This document shows, piece after piece, positions 38,147 through 47,000 of a stretch of DNA of 64,000 bases (its first letter is position 1; every line of letters begins with the position of its first letter). Position numbers and translations under genes: made by a program. The notes under the pieces were generated by a model. That model saw nothing but the letters and a program-made list of their open reading frames with translations, did not search any database and was not told where the DNA came from. The DNA is from Actinomycetes bacterium (lineage in GTDB: Bacteria > Actinomycetota > Acidimicrobiia > Acidimicrobiales > JAJYXR01): NCBI GenBank assembly GCA_021801795.1, contig JAJYXR010000025.1:1-64000 (forward strand), given 5' to 3'.

Positions 38147-38199
38147 GAGCCCCGCCTTGCCCGTTCTCCCACCAGAACCGGCAAAGGCGGGGCTCGTTT
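38147..38199 (+). terminator. Intrinsic terminator of groES-groEL
   Basis: GAGCCCCGCC TTGCC (38147-38161) pairs with GGCAAAGGCGGGGCTC (38180-38195), a long GC-rich stem, and a short T-run (38197-38199) follows. It ends the chaperonin operon 15 bp after the stop codon. The minus-strand mazF gene ends just beyond it. Confidence 0.85.
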
Positions 38200-38311
38200 C
38201 GCGCCGGGGCGCCGGTTTCTGGCGTGGCGAGCGCCCGGGGGAAGTGCGTGGTATCGAGGCACCGACCGTTGACTGGCCCAGCCGAGCCCGGACTCGCAGA
38301 GCGCATTCTGG

Positions 38312-38623
38312 TCAGCAGGCCATCACGGACGCCATGGCAGAGCAGAACTCCGGCCAGCGGGTTGCAGGGACTCGCCCAGCCTCGCGCAACAGGCATTCGA
38401 CGGGAACTAGCTGGATGTTGTCCAGGTTCGCTACCGATCCTGCCTTTAGGCCTTCTTCCGGGCCCAGCGCGACCTCGGCGGGGATCCCACGGACCGTGCT
38501 GGTGACCGGAGCGACGAGGACCCGACGCAACAGCGGTGCCACCCGTGCTCGCGTGATGACGACTACAGGGCGGATCTTGTCCAGATCAGCCCACCAGACC
38601 TGGCCGTGACCGAGGTCGTTCAC
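38312..38623 (-). CDS. mazF: MazF-type toxin (PemK/MazF endoribonuclease)
   Basis: MazF toxins cut mRNA at short motifs. The 103-residue protein has GHGQVWWADLDKIRPVVVITR at the start and VLVAPVTSTVRGIPAEV next, then NLDNIQLVPVECL, all in family order. The GTG start overlaps the stop of the antitoxin gene by 4 bp, as usual for such pairs. An open frame extends upstream but would overlay the antitoxin with unrelated sequence. Confidence 0.85.
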   Translation of the reverse strand: MNDLGHGQVWWADLDKIRPVVVITRARVAPLLRRVLVAPVTSTVRGIPAEVALGPEEGLKAGSVANLDNIQLVPVECLLREAGRVPATRWPEFCSAMASVMAC

Positions 38624-38904
38624 GCCTCTGGCCTTCGCCGACGCGCGGCAGCGAGTCGCTGCACGTCTTCGGGAACCTCGCCGTCGTAGGGAAGGCCGGG
38701 AACCTCGGGAGCCTCCCAGGCAAGATCTCCATCCTCGTGGTAGGGCATCGCACCAAGCGCTTGGCGCTCCTGCTCGCCTTCCAGCCGGTCGAGGAGGGAA
38801 GCCAGCGCCTGGTCGAGGATCTTGCTGTCGCTCGTGGCGAGTAAGCGACGGCACGCAACGAGTCGATCACGATCAACCGTGGTAGAAATACGCTCACGAC
38901 CCAT
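38620..38904 (-). CDS. Antitoxin of the MazF pair, ribbon-helix-helix type
   Basis: The 94-residue protein begins MGRERISTTVDRDRLVACRRLL and then has SKILDQALASLLDRLEGEQE, which fits a ribbon-helix-helix DNA-binding domain. The acidic C-terminal half (PYHEDGDLAWEAPEVPGLPYDG) would bind the toxin. Its position just upstream of mazF with overlapping codons supports the role. The family match is by pattern, not by a long conserved motif. DNA just upstream (38910-38935) is relatively AT-rich and may hold the promoter and operator. Confidence 0.75.
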   Translation of the reverse strand: MGRERISTTVDRDRLVACRRLLATSDSKILDQALASLLDRLEGEQERQALGAMPYHEDGDLAWEAPEVPGLPYDGEVPEDVQRLAAARRRRPEA

Positions 38905-39031
38905 GCCGCAGACAATACCATAGCTAATAGCACGACTGCTGCCACAGACCATGCTGCGCGTTGCACCTGGCGCCCATACGATCCAGCGGTGAGCCAGTAA
39001 ACGGTGCAACGCGTGCGGACCTCGCCATCGT

Positions 39032-39073
39032 GCCCGTGGGCACGGGCGGCACGGGGCCCGTGGGCACGGGCGG
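39032..39073. repeat. Pair of identical 18-bp palindrome-like repeats
   Basis: The sequence gcccgtgggcacgggcgg occurs at 39032-39049 and 39056-39073. Each copy can fold on its own (GCCCGTG paired with CACGGGC across two bases). The surrounding gap from 38905 to 39201 has no supportable gene. The pair may be a terminator-like structure or a protein-binding site. Confidence 0.6.
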
Positions 39074-39189
39074 TCAGGTAAGCCTCCACGGGGCCTCGTG
39101 GCAGCCGACGTGACCGTGGAAGTGGTCGTCTGCCTGCCCGCCTAGCTGCCCTTTACGGTGTTCAGAACGGTTGATTGGTGGCTCGACTG

Positions 39190-39195
39190 TAGGCT
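39190..39195 (+). promoter_or_regulatory. Possible -10 element for leaderless Nudix gene mRNA
   Basis: TAGGCT ends 6 bp before the GTG at 39202, and no ribosome binding site lies between. The arrangement is the same as before the uracil-DNA glycosylase and glmS genes. There is no clear -35 box. Confidence 0.35.
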
Positions 39196-39201
39196 GTTCT
39201 C

Positions 39202-39951
39202 GTGGATCCTGGTGTTCGTCGCGGGGGGAGGCGCGGCAATCAGGTGACCTCCCGCCCGCCGGGCGCGCGCGCCGGTGGACCCCCTCCGTGGGCTGGCATG
39301 CCGGAGGCGGAGCGCCGTGGCATCACCCTGGCCCGGGTGCGTGGCGCGCTCGACCGGGTCGCCAGGGCCGAGGAAGGTGGCGGCGCGCCCGGGGACCCGG
39401 AGGCATCGGGCCTGCTGCTAGCTACAGGGGCGCCGTCCGCGGTGCTCGTGGCGCTGTTCGAGGAGGGTGGCGAGGCCCGCGTGGTGCTCACCAGGCGGGC
39501 TGCCCACCTGCGGACGCATCGCGGCGAGGTCAGCTTCCCCGGCGGTCGGATCGAGCACGGCGAGGCCCACGTAGCCGCCGCCCTGCGGGAGGCTGCGGAG
39601 GAAGTTGGCCTGGACCCTACCGGTGTGGAGGTCGTCGGTGCCCTCGGTCCGCTCCCGACGTTCTCCTCGGCGTCGTGGATCACTCCGGTGGTAGGGGTCT
39701 TGCCCGCACGCCCGCACCTGGTGGAGAACCCGGCCGAGGTGGAGCAGGCCTTCGACGTGGCGCTGGCGGATCTGGTGGCCGACGGGGTTTTCCATGAGGA
39801 GATCTGGTCGGGCGACGGTACGCGTGCTCGCCCGTTGGGTGACGGGGAGTTCCCGGTGTGGTTCTTCGAGCTGGCGGAGGACACCGTGTGGGGAGCGACC
39901 GCCCGCATCCTCGTGGAGCTGATCTGCCTGGCGCTCGGGGTCGGGCGATGA
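39202..39951 (+). CDS. Nudix hydrolase, probable CoA pyrophosphatase
   Basis: The Nudix box GGRIEHGEAHVAAALREAAE followed by EVGL fits GX5EX7REUXEEXGU. Directly before it, LTRRAAHLRTHRGEVSFPGG matches the signature of the CoA-diphosphatase subgroup, which cuts CoA to phosphopantetheine and 3',5'-ADP. The product has 249 residues; the first 45 are low in conservation and the true start may be later. It overlaps the next gene by 4 bp, so the two are probably co-translated. Confidence 0.88.
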   Translation: MDPGVRRGGRRGNQVTSRPPGARAGGPPPWAGMPEAERRGITLARVRGALDRVARAEEGGGAPGDPEASGLLLATGAPSAVLVALFEEGGEARVVLTRRAAHLRTHRGEVSFPGGRIEHGEAHVAAALREAAEEVGLDPTGVEVVGALGPLPTFSSASWITPVVGVLPARPHLVENPAEVEQAFDVALADLVADGVFHEEIWSGDGTRARPLGDGEFPVWFFELAEDTVWGATARILVELICLALGVGR

Positions 39952-41156
39952 GGGAGTCCGAGAGAGACGGCGTCCTCTGCCTGGCATCCAAGATCGGCCC
40001 GGTCTTCGGGCTCGAGGGGCCGCCGGTCGAGATCTCCCGCTACGGAAACGGTCACGTGAACGACACCTTCCTCGCCGTCTACGCGAGCGGGGGTGGCAGG
40101 GAGGCCTTCGTCCACCAGCGCCTTGCCACCGTCTTCGCGGACCCGCATGGCCTCATGGAGAACGTGGTGAGGGTCACCGAGCACCTGAGGAGCCATATGG
40201 AGGCTCTCGGCATCGACGACCTCGACAGGCGCTGCTTGTCGGTGGTGCCCACTGTAAGGGGATCATGGTGCCACGTGGACGAAGAGGGGCGGCACTGGCG
40301 CACCTACAGGTTCGTCGAGCGAAGCGTCACTTACGAGGAGGCCCCTGGACCAGAGGCGATCTGCGAAGCAGGCAGGGCCTTCGGGGAGATGCTCCTCATG
40401 CTCGCGGACCTGCCTGCTCCGTCACTGAATGCCACCATCGAGCGTTTCCACGACCTGCCCAGGCGCCTCGACCAGCTACGCCAGGGGGTCGAGGCGGACC
40501 ATGCCTCCAGGCTGGCTGGGGCCGAGCGGGAGGTGGGAGAGGCCATGGCGCTTCAGCCGGTGGTGAGGCGCTGGGAGCGGCTCGTGGCGTCGGGGGACAT
40601 GCCGCTTCGCCCTGTCCACAACGACACCAAGCTGAACAACGTCCTCTTCGACGCCACCGAGGAGGCGGATTCGTGGCCGGCCGGTTCGGTGGGCCGCCCC
40701 CGGGCGATCTGCGTGGTGGACCTGGACACCGTGATGCCGGGGTGGTCCATATGCGACTTCGGGGACCTCGTGCGTACGAGCGTGTCGGATACGCGAGAGG
40801 ACGAGGCGGACACGGCGGCGGTGAAGGTCGACCCCGAGCGCTTCGAGGCAGCCCTATCCGGCTGGCTCGGGGCCTCTTCGCCAGTGCTCCACGACATCGA
40901 GGTGGAGAACCTCGTCTTTGGCGCGGAGGCCATGGCGACCGAGGTGGCCATCAGGTTCCTCGCAGACCACCTGGCGGGCGACACCTACTTCCGGGTCGAC
41001 TACCCCGGGCACAACCTCGTTCGTGCCCGCGCCCAGCTCGCACTCGCGGCCCGGCTGATAGAGGCCGAGGGCCAGCTCGAGGAGCTCGTGGCCAAGAGAT
41101 GGGCTACTCGTAGACCTGGTGCGAGAGGCGCGCTGATGGTCGGTCGCAAGCCATGA
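39948..41156 (+). CDS. Phosphotransferase, N-acetylhexosamine kinase-like
   Basis: The protein has the aminoglycoside phosphotransferase fold. The catalytic loop HNDTKLNNVLFD and the metal motif VVDLDTVMPGWSICDFGD are characteristic of NahK-type sugar 1-kinases, which phosphorylate N-acetylhexosamines. An early motif SRYGNGHVNDTFLA fits the ATP-binding strands. The ATG overlaps the Nudix stop (ATGA) and gives 402 residues. It overlaps the Crp-type gene by 4 bp. The exact substrate is inferred from motif similarity only. Confidence 0.8.
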   Translation: MRESERDGVLCLASKIGPVFGLEGPPVEISRYGNGHVNDTFLAVYASGGGREAFVHQRLATVFADPHGLMENVVRVTEHLRSHMEALGIDDLDRRCLSVVPTVRGSWCHVDEEGRHWRTYRFVERSVTYEEAPGPEAICEAGRAFGEMLLMLADLPAPSLNATIERFHDLPRRLDQLRQGVEADHASRLAGAEREVGEAMALQPVVRRWERLVASGDMPLRPVHNDTKLNNVLFDATEEADSWPAGSVGRPRAICVVDLDTVMPGWSICDFGDLVRTSVSDTREDEADTAAVKVDPERFEAALSGWLGASSPVLHDIEVENLVFGAEAMATEVAIRFLADHLAGDTYFRVDYPGHNLVRARAQLALAARLIEAEGQLEELVAKRWATRRPGARGALMVGRKP

Positions 41157-41851
41157 CTCCCCTCGGCGCCGGATCGGCTACCGCAGTGGACGTAGCTACG
41201 GCCCTCGCCAACTGCCCGCTCTTCGCTGGCTGCTCGCCCGAGGATCGCAGGTGGCTGATCGAGCAAAGCCGCGAGCGGCGCTTCGCTCGTGGTCAGGTCC
41301 TGTTCCTGGAAGGGGATCCGGCAGAGTGGCTCCTGGTAGTGCTCTCGGGCCGCCTGAAGGTATGCGTGCACTCTCGACATGGCGACGAGCTGATCCTGGA
41401 CACGGTGGGTCCGGGTCAGGCGGTCGGAGAGATGGGCGTGCTTGCCGGGGCGCGGCGCTCGGCCACGGTCGTCGCCCTGGCGAGAAGCGACTGCTTGGTG
41501 GTCGGCCGAGAGGCGCTGAGCGAGCTGTTGGAGAGGCGGCCCTTGGTTGCTCGCGACCTGCTCCGCACGCTCGCCTCGTACGTGCACCGCACGAGTGGTA
41601 CCACCGCCGACCTCGTGTTCCTGGACCTCCCGCGGCGTGTGGCCAAGTGGCTGCTCGTTCATGCCTCGCCCGAGAGCGGTCTGGTGGGCGTGACGCTCAC
41701 CCAGCAGGACCTGGCGGCGTCGCTCGGGGCGAGCCGCCAGCGCGTGAGCGCGACCCTGTCGGACCTCGAGCGCCGGGGCTGGGTCACGCGGACCCGCGGC
41801 GGATATCGGGTGCGCGAGCCAGCGGCGCTGGCTGCCTTCGTGGGCGAATAA
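41153..41851 (+). CDS. Crp/Fnr-family transcriptional regulator
   Basis: Residues 20-130 form a cyclic-nucleotide-binding domain, and residues 170-225 a winged helix (LTQQDLAASLGASRQRVSATLSDLERRGWV). The phosphate-binding cassette reads GEMGVLAGARRSATV, with Glu93, Arg102 and Ser103 at the positions that hold cAMP or cGMP in Crp-like proteins. There is no FNR-like cysteine cluster. It overlaps the kinase gene and precedes a P450 that carries the same type of domain. A role in controlling the P450 is inferred from position. Confidence 0.9.
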   Translation: MTPLGAGSATAVDVATALANCPLFAGCSPEDRRWLIEQSRERRFARGQVLFLEGDPAEWLLVVLSGRLKVCVHSRHGDELILDTVGPGQAVGEMGVLAGARRSATVVALARSDCLVVGREALSELLERRPLVARDLLRTLASYVHRTSGTTADLVFLDLPRRVAKWLLVHASPESGLVGVTLTQQDLAASLGASRQRVSATLSDLERRGWVTRTRGGYRVREPAALAAFVGE

Positions 41852-41930
41852 CTGAGCAACCGAGCAACCGAGCAACTGAGCAACCGAGCAACTGAGCAAC
41901 TGAGCAACTGAGCAACTGAGCAACTCGGCA
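41851..41930. repeat. 8-bp tandem repeat, ten copies
   Basis: Ten units of actgagca or accgagca run from 41851, at the regulator's stop codon, to 41930; the last is actcggca. Because 8 is not a multiple of three, all three frames read the repeat, and the minus strand stays open as a spurious LSCSVAQL-type protein. The array sits in the leader region before the P450 gene. Confidence 0.95.
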
Positions 41931-41988
41931 ACTTAAGGCGCACCGACGCCGCCTTCCTCGGGACCAGTCGCCAAGAGGACCTCTCGGT

Positions 41989-42004
41989 TGTCGCCTTCGT
42001 GACA
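41989..42004. promoter_or_regulatory. Candidate Crp/Fnr-type operator upstream of the P450 gene
   Basis: TGTCGC-CTTC-GTGACA is an inverted repeat with one mismatch per arm pair and lies 80 bp before the P450 start. Its shape resembles half-sites of the Crp/Fnr family, with a 4-bp centre. The neighbouring regulator gene makes it a reasonable target, but the match is short. Confidence 0.25.
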
Positions 42005-42083
42005 GCGGCGCAGTGCCTGTTCCCGCAGGATCGAGGGAGGACCTCGCATTAGGGGCGAGCCAGCCAAGAGGAAGGGGAAGATC

Positions 42084-43877
42084 ATGAGCGATGCTGCCAA
42101 GCCGGAGAACGCAGAGAACGCAGTCAAGGCAGAGGAAGTCCTGACCGAGCTGTTCTTCACGAAGGAAGGCCGTCAGGACCCTTACCCCAGGTACAAGCTG
42201 CTTCGGGAAATGGATCCTGTGCACTTCAGCGAGGCGATTGGCGCACTGGTGCTGACGAGGTACGACGACGTGGTCGCTGCTACCCGTGACCCACGCCTCG
42301 AGCGCGGGTTCGAGCTGACGAGGGAGATCGTCGATCCCTCCTGGCGCAAGCACGCCTCCTTGGTGCACCTCTCGAGATCCATGCTGATGGAGGACGGCGA
42401 GCGTCACGCTCGCCTTCGTCGTGCAGTATCCCGATCCTTCACGCCTAAGGTCGTCGCAGCCCTGCGACCTGCGGTAGAGCAGCTCGTCGCCGAGCTCGTG
42501 GACCCATTCGTCGCTGCTTCGGGCGGTGACTTCATGGCGGAGGTGGCCTTCCCGCTGCCGGCTGCAGTGATCGCGGCGTTGCTCGGCGTGCCGCAGGGTG
42601 ACCTGGCACCTTTTCGCGACTGGGCGACCAAGCTGGTGGCCACCCTCGAACTTGGCGCGAGCGAGGAAGAGCTGCTCGTGGCCGACGCCGCGGATGCTGC
42701 ACTTCGTGACTTCTTCGTGGACGTTGTCGCCGCGAAGAGGCGCAACCCCGGAGACGACCTGCTCTCGGCGCTTGCGGCAGGGGAGGGTTCGGAAGAAGGG
42801 CTCAGTGCTTCGGAGTGCATAGGCATGGCCGTGCAGCTGTTGGTGGCTGGCTTCGAGACCACCACCAACACCATGGGGAATGCCGTCCTCGCGTTCGCCA
42901 AGCAGCCAGAGCAGATCGCACTCTTGCACGAGGATCCGGAGCGCTACCGGGTGCTTCCGGAGGAGATACTGCGCCACTCCGGATCGGTTCACCTGCTCGG
43001 CCGGATCGCCACTGAGGCAACTGTGTTGAACGGCACCGTCGAGGTGCCCGCAGGACAGCCCGTAGTGGCCTTGCTCGCTGCCGCCAACCGTGATCCCGGG
43101 CGATTCCCCGATCCTGATCGCCTCGACTGCCGACGGACCGACGTTCGGCCCACCACCTTCGGCGGTGGTCTGCACTACTGCGTGGGTGCTGCGCTTGCAC
43201 GCCTGGAGCTGGAGTGCTGCTTTGCCCGGCTGCTAGAGCAAGTAGACGGCCTGGAGGTGACGGGTCCGGTGGAGATGCTCGACCGGCTTACTCTCTTCGG
43301 ACCGAGGGTGCTCCCGCTAGCGGCTATCTCGCGCAAGAGCGACACCAGGGGAGGGATGCCTCGAGCTTCGAGTGTAGAGCTGCCGCCAGGGGAGCAGCCC
43401 GGCAGCCACGAGGTGATAGCAGAGGGACGGATTGCTCGTCAGTTGGCGGACGCCAACCCGATCTCGGATGGTCCTTCCCTCCTTCGCATCCGGGGAAGCC
43501 TGAAGCGGGCGCGTTTTCTCGCGGGCGCTAGCGAGGATGCTCTCAACCGTCTTGCGCAGAGCGCGTACGTGGCGGTGTTCAGGCCGGGCGAGATCCTCAT
43601 GAGCGAAGGCGATGCATCCTCGAACTGCTACCTCCTGGCTGAAGGGGAGGTCGAGATCCGAAAGTCGGGATCTGTGGTGGCGGTAGTGGGTGCCGACGAG
43701 GTGGTGGGCGAGGTCGGAGCGCTCTTCGGCACTGCTCGATCGGCGACGGTGGTGGCAACCAGCGACGTAGTGGCGTGGTCCCTGAGCAGGGAGCGCCTCT
43801 TCGAATTGGGCGAGGAGAACCCAGGGCTGCTCGAGGACATGCGCGCCCAGGCGGCCTGGCGCGGCTTGCTCGAATAG
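42084..43877 (+). CDS. Cytochrome P450 fused to a cyclic-nucleotide-binding domain
   Basis: Residues 1-405 are a bacterial class I P450. The oxygen-activating helix has AGFETT (255-260), the ExxR motif is Glu294-Arg297, and the haem loop FGGGLHYCVG has ligand Cys366. After a linker of about 65 residues, residues 475-597 form a cyclic-nucleotide-binding domain with FRPGEILMSEGDASSNCYLL and the cassette GEVGALFGTARSATV (Glu543, Arg552, Ser553). Bacterial P450s normally have 390-450 residues and no such domain. Ligand binding could gate activity or localise the enzyme. A ggaagggg ribosome site precedes the ATG. No ferredoxin partner is nearby. Confidence 0.93.
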   Translation: MSDAAKPENAENAVKAEEVLTELFFTKEGRQDPYPRYKLLREMDPVHFSEAIGALVLTRYDDVVAATRDPRLERGFELTREIVDPSWRKHASLVHLSRSMLMEDGERHARLRRAVSRSFTPKVVAALRPAVEQLVAELVDPFVAASGGDFMAEVAFPLPAAVIAALLGVPQGDLAPFRDWATKLVATLELGASEEELLVADAADAALRDFFVDVVAAKRRNPGDDLLSALAAGEGSEEGLSASECIGMAVQLLVAGFETTTNTMGNAVLAFAKQPEQIALLHEDPERYRVLPEEILRHSGSVHLLGRIATEATVLNGTVEVPAGQPVVALLAAANRDPGRFPDPDRLDCRRTDVRPTTFGGGLHYCVGAALARLELECCFARLLEQVDGLEVTGPVEMLDRLTLFGPRVLPLAAISRKSDTRGGMPRASSVELPPGEQPGSHEVIAEGRIARQLADANPISDGPSLLRIRGSLKRARFLAGASEDALNRLAQSAYVAVFRPGEILMSEGDASSNCYLLAEGEVEIRKSGSVVAVVGADEVVGEVGALFGTARSATVVATSDVVAWSLSRERLFELGEENPGLLEDMRAQAAWRGLLE

Positions 43878-44057
43878 CTCCGGGAACGGATGTGCCATAG
43901 TCCCGACTTCGGGCCTCGATTAGGGTGTATCGATGCATGGCCCGCGGGTCCGCTTTCGTATACCACGTGGCCTCCTGTCCTTGCGGCTGCTTTAGTCGGG
44001 TGAGGCAGGTAGGGAACGCGAGGATCGAGATGTACTGATGCGCGTCGAGGATCACTG

Positions 44058-47000
44058 ATGGATCGGCCATCAGCTCACAACCCGGGCGAGGAGACCGGCA
44101 GCGGCGGGAAAGCGACCAGGCGCATCGTGGCGGTGCTCTTCACCGACCTCGTGGGGTCTACGGAGCTCCTGTCGCGGATGGGAGAGGGCGTATCCGAGGA
44201 GGTGCGCCGGGAGCTGTTCGAGCTCTCTGCTGAAGCGATCGACCACTGCGGTGGGACACTGGTGAAGAACCTCGGTGATGGCGTCATGGCGGTCTTCGAC
44301 GCCACCAGCGCAGCCGTGAAAGCGGCAGTCATGCTCCAGAAGCTGGTCCATAGGCGGAACCGCTCCGCCAAGGTGCCCATCAACGTCCGGACAGGATGCT
44401 CGGCCGGAGAAGCCAACGTCGAGGGCGGCGACTACTTCGGTCTTCCAGTCGTGGAGGCAGCCCGGCTTTGTGCCCGTGCCGAGGGAGGGCAGGTGCTGGT
44501 GTCGGAGTTGGCCCACCAGCTGGGCGTGGCTGGCTCGGGGGTGGACTGGAGGCTCGTCGGTCCCCTCGAGCTGAAGGGCATCGATGGGCCGCTGAACGTA
44601 TGGGAGGCGAGCTTCGAGGCGACAGAGGAAGACGCCCCTCCCGCTGGGCTCGTACCGCTTCCCCGTCGTCTGGCCCGTCAAATCTCACCCATCTTCGCCG
44701 GTAGGGATGCGATCCTCGCTGAGCTGCTAGGTGTGCTGACGAGCTTCGGGAAGCAGCGGCCAGGAGCTGGCGACCTCGGCGCGCTGTTGGTCTCCGGTGA
44801 AGCGGGTGTCGGGAAGACGTCGCTCGTGGTGCAGGCGGCCGCATCACTGAACCAGCAGGGCTGGGCCGTGGGGTACGGTGCGTGCGACGAGGATCTCGCG
44901 GTGCCCTACCAGCCCCTTGGTGAGGTGCTCCTGCCGCTCATGGAGCAGGTTCCGGATCATCGGTTCCCCCGGGAACTGCTCGAGTCCTGGCTGCGAGGAG
45001 AGGCGCGATTCGACGAGCTAGACGGCGGCGCTACGTACCGAAGGCAGCGCTTCGAAGCGATCGTCACCTTCCTTCGAGCCCTCGGGAGCATCCGACCGGT
45101 GATGGTGATCCTGGACGACCTGCATTGGGCCGACGAGGGCACGGTGGCCGTCTTGCAGCACTTGGTCAGGGCCGTAGAAGTAGGTCCGGTGGCGGTAGTG
45201 GGCACCTTCCGGGAAGCAGAGGTGCGCTCTGCCAGCGCTCTCGGGGGCCTTCTCGCGACGTTGCATCGGGAGGGGCGCGTCGAGCGCTTCCGGCTCGAAG
45301 GACTGGACACCGAGGGCGTTCGTGCCTTCATCCGCGACATGGCGGGCCACGAGCTCGACGCTACGGGCGAGGCTCTGGAGAATCTGCTTGCGGCAGAAAC
45401 CGGCGGTAATCCGTTCTTCTTGCAGGAGATGCTCCGCCACCTTGCCGAGAGCGGAGCAATCGTGCGCCACGAGGACGGAAGGTGGCAGGCGAACGAGCTG
45501 CTTGGCACCGTGGGCCTTCCGGCAAGCGTGCGGGAGGTCCTGGGCCGACGCGTAGGGCGGCTCGGCCCGGAGGTCGCCCGAATGCTCGGGGTCGCCTCTG
45601 TGGTCGGCCGGGACTTCTCCCTGCCCATCGTTTCCGCGGTCATGAACACTACCGTCGAGGATTGCCTGGAGCTCTGCGAGGCTGCGATGGCATCGGGACT
45701 GCTCGTAGAGCGGGACGAGGGCAGGTTCGCGTTCTCTCACGCTCTCGTCGAGCATGTCTGTTACGAGGAGCTGAGCCGGAGTCGCAGGGCGGTTTTGCAC
45801 CAGAAGGTGGCCGAGGCGCTCGAGGCTGGCGTCGAGGGCGAGCCAGCTCGCGCCAGCACCCTGGCGAGACACTGGTCGTGCGCCCCAGCGTCGCATGTTG
45901 GCGAGGCGGTGGTCCGCTACGCACTCTTGGCTGGGGACGAGGCACTGGCGGCTTCGGCACCGGAGGAGGCGATCAGGTGGTTCGACCAGGCGCTAGAGCG
46001 GCTGGACGAGACTCCTTACGGGCAGCTCGACTCGGACTTTCGTCTGCGGGCGCGTGCATGGGCCATCGCCGGGAAGGGCCAGGCGCAGCACTTCCTCGGC
46101 TCTCCGAGCTACCTCGCACTGCTGGAGGAGGCGGCGGCGATTGGCGAAGATCTGGGCGACAGGGATCTGCTGGTGCGGGTGGCGCTGGCTGCTACGCGGA
46201 CCGTCGCCACGCACATAGGCCGTGGGTGGCCGAAGGTGCTGTCGTGGTTGGAGCAGGCAGCGAGGGCGACGGATGGGGAGCGCTCTGCTCGGCGTGCGAA
46301 GGTGCTTGCATGCTACGCGAGCGAGCTTTACTGGGTGGACCTCGATCATGCGGCCGAGGTCGCCCGGCAGGCCCTCGGGTTGCTTCCCGAGATCTCGGAT
46401 CCCGAGACACAGGGTTTCGTGGCCAGGGCGGCGGCCGTGTCGCTGCGCGGCCCAGAATCCTGGAGGGATCATCGCGAGTGCGTGGAGGTCCTCGAAGAGG
46501 TGGCTGCCACTACCGGGAGTGTGCCTATCCAGATATCTGCCGCAGCAGAGAGGTGTTTCCAGGATTGCCTCCGGTGTCGTCCCGAGTGGCTCATCGGCCT
46601 GAAGAGGCAGGAGACCGAGCGCACCGACTGGCCAGCCGTCTACCGCTGGCTGTTGTTCCTAGGCGTTGTGGTCGGCGCGTACGTCCAGGGCGACCTGGAG
46701 CGTGCAGAGCTGCTCGCGGAGGAGGGGCTGCGCCTAGGCCAGGAGTCCGGCGAGCCCGAAGCCTTCGCCTTCTACGTAGCGATGCTGGGGCTGGTCCGCC
46801 AGGCACAGGGGCGCTTGTCCGAGGTGGCCGGCTGGCTTGCCGAGACGCGTGATGCGATGCCCGCCATACCTGCCTACCGCTGCGCATACGCCTTGGCACT
46901 CGTGTCATCGGGAGACGAGGAAGGAGCACGTCGGGAGATCTCAGGTGAGATAGCCACTGGGGCGCCGAACTTCAGGCGGGATGTCGTCTGGACCAGCACG

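Noticed and set aside
38586..39089. Minus-strand frame of 167 codons over the toxin-antitoxin genes
   Set aside because: It overlaps both members of the pair in another frame and has no conserved features.
41000..43175. Minus-strand frames containing LSCSVAQLLSCSVAQ-like repeats
   Set aside because: The repetitive part is the translation of the 8-bp array at 41851-41930, which is open in all frames; the rest is the complement of the kinase, regulator and P450 genes.
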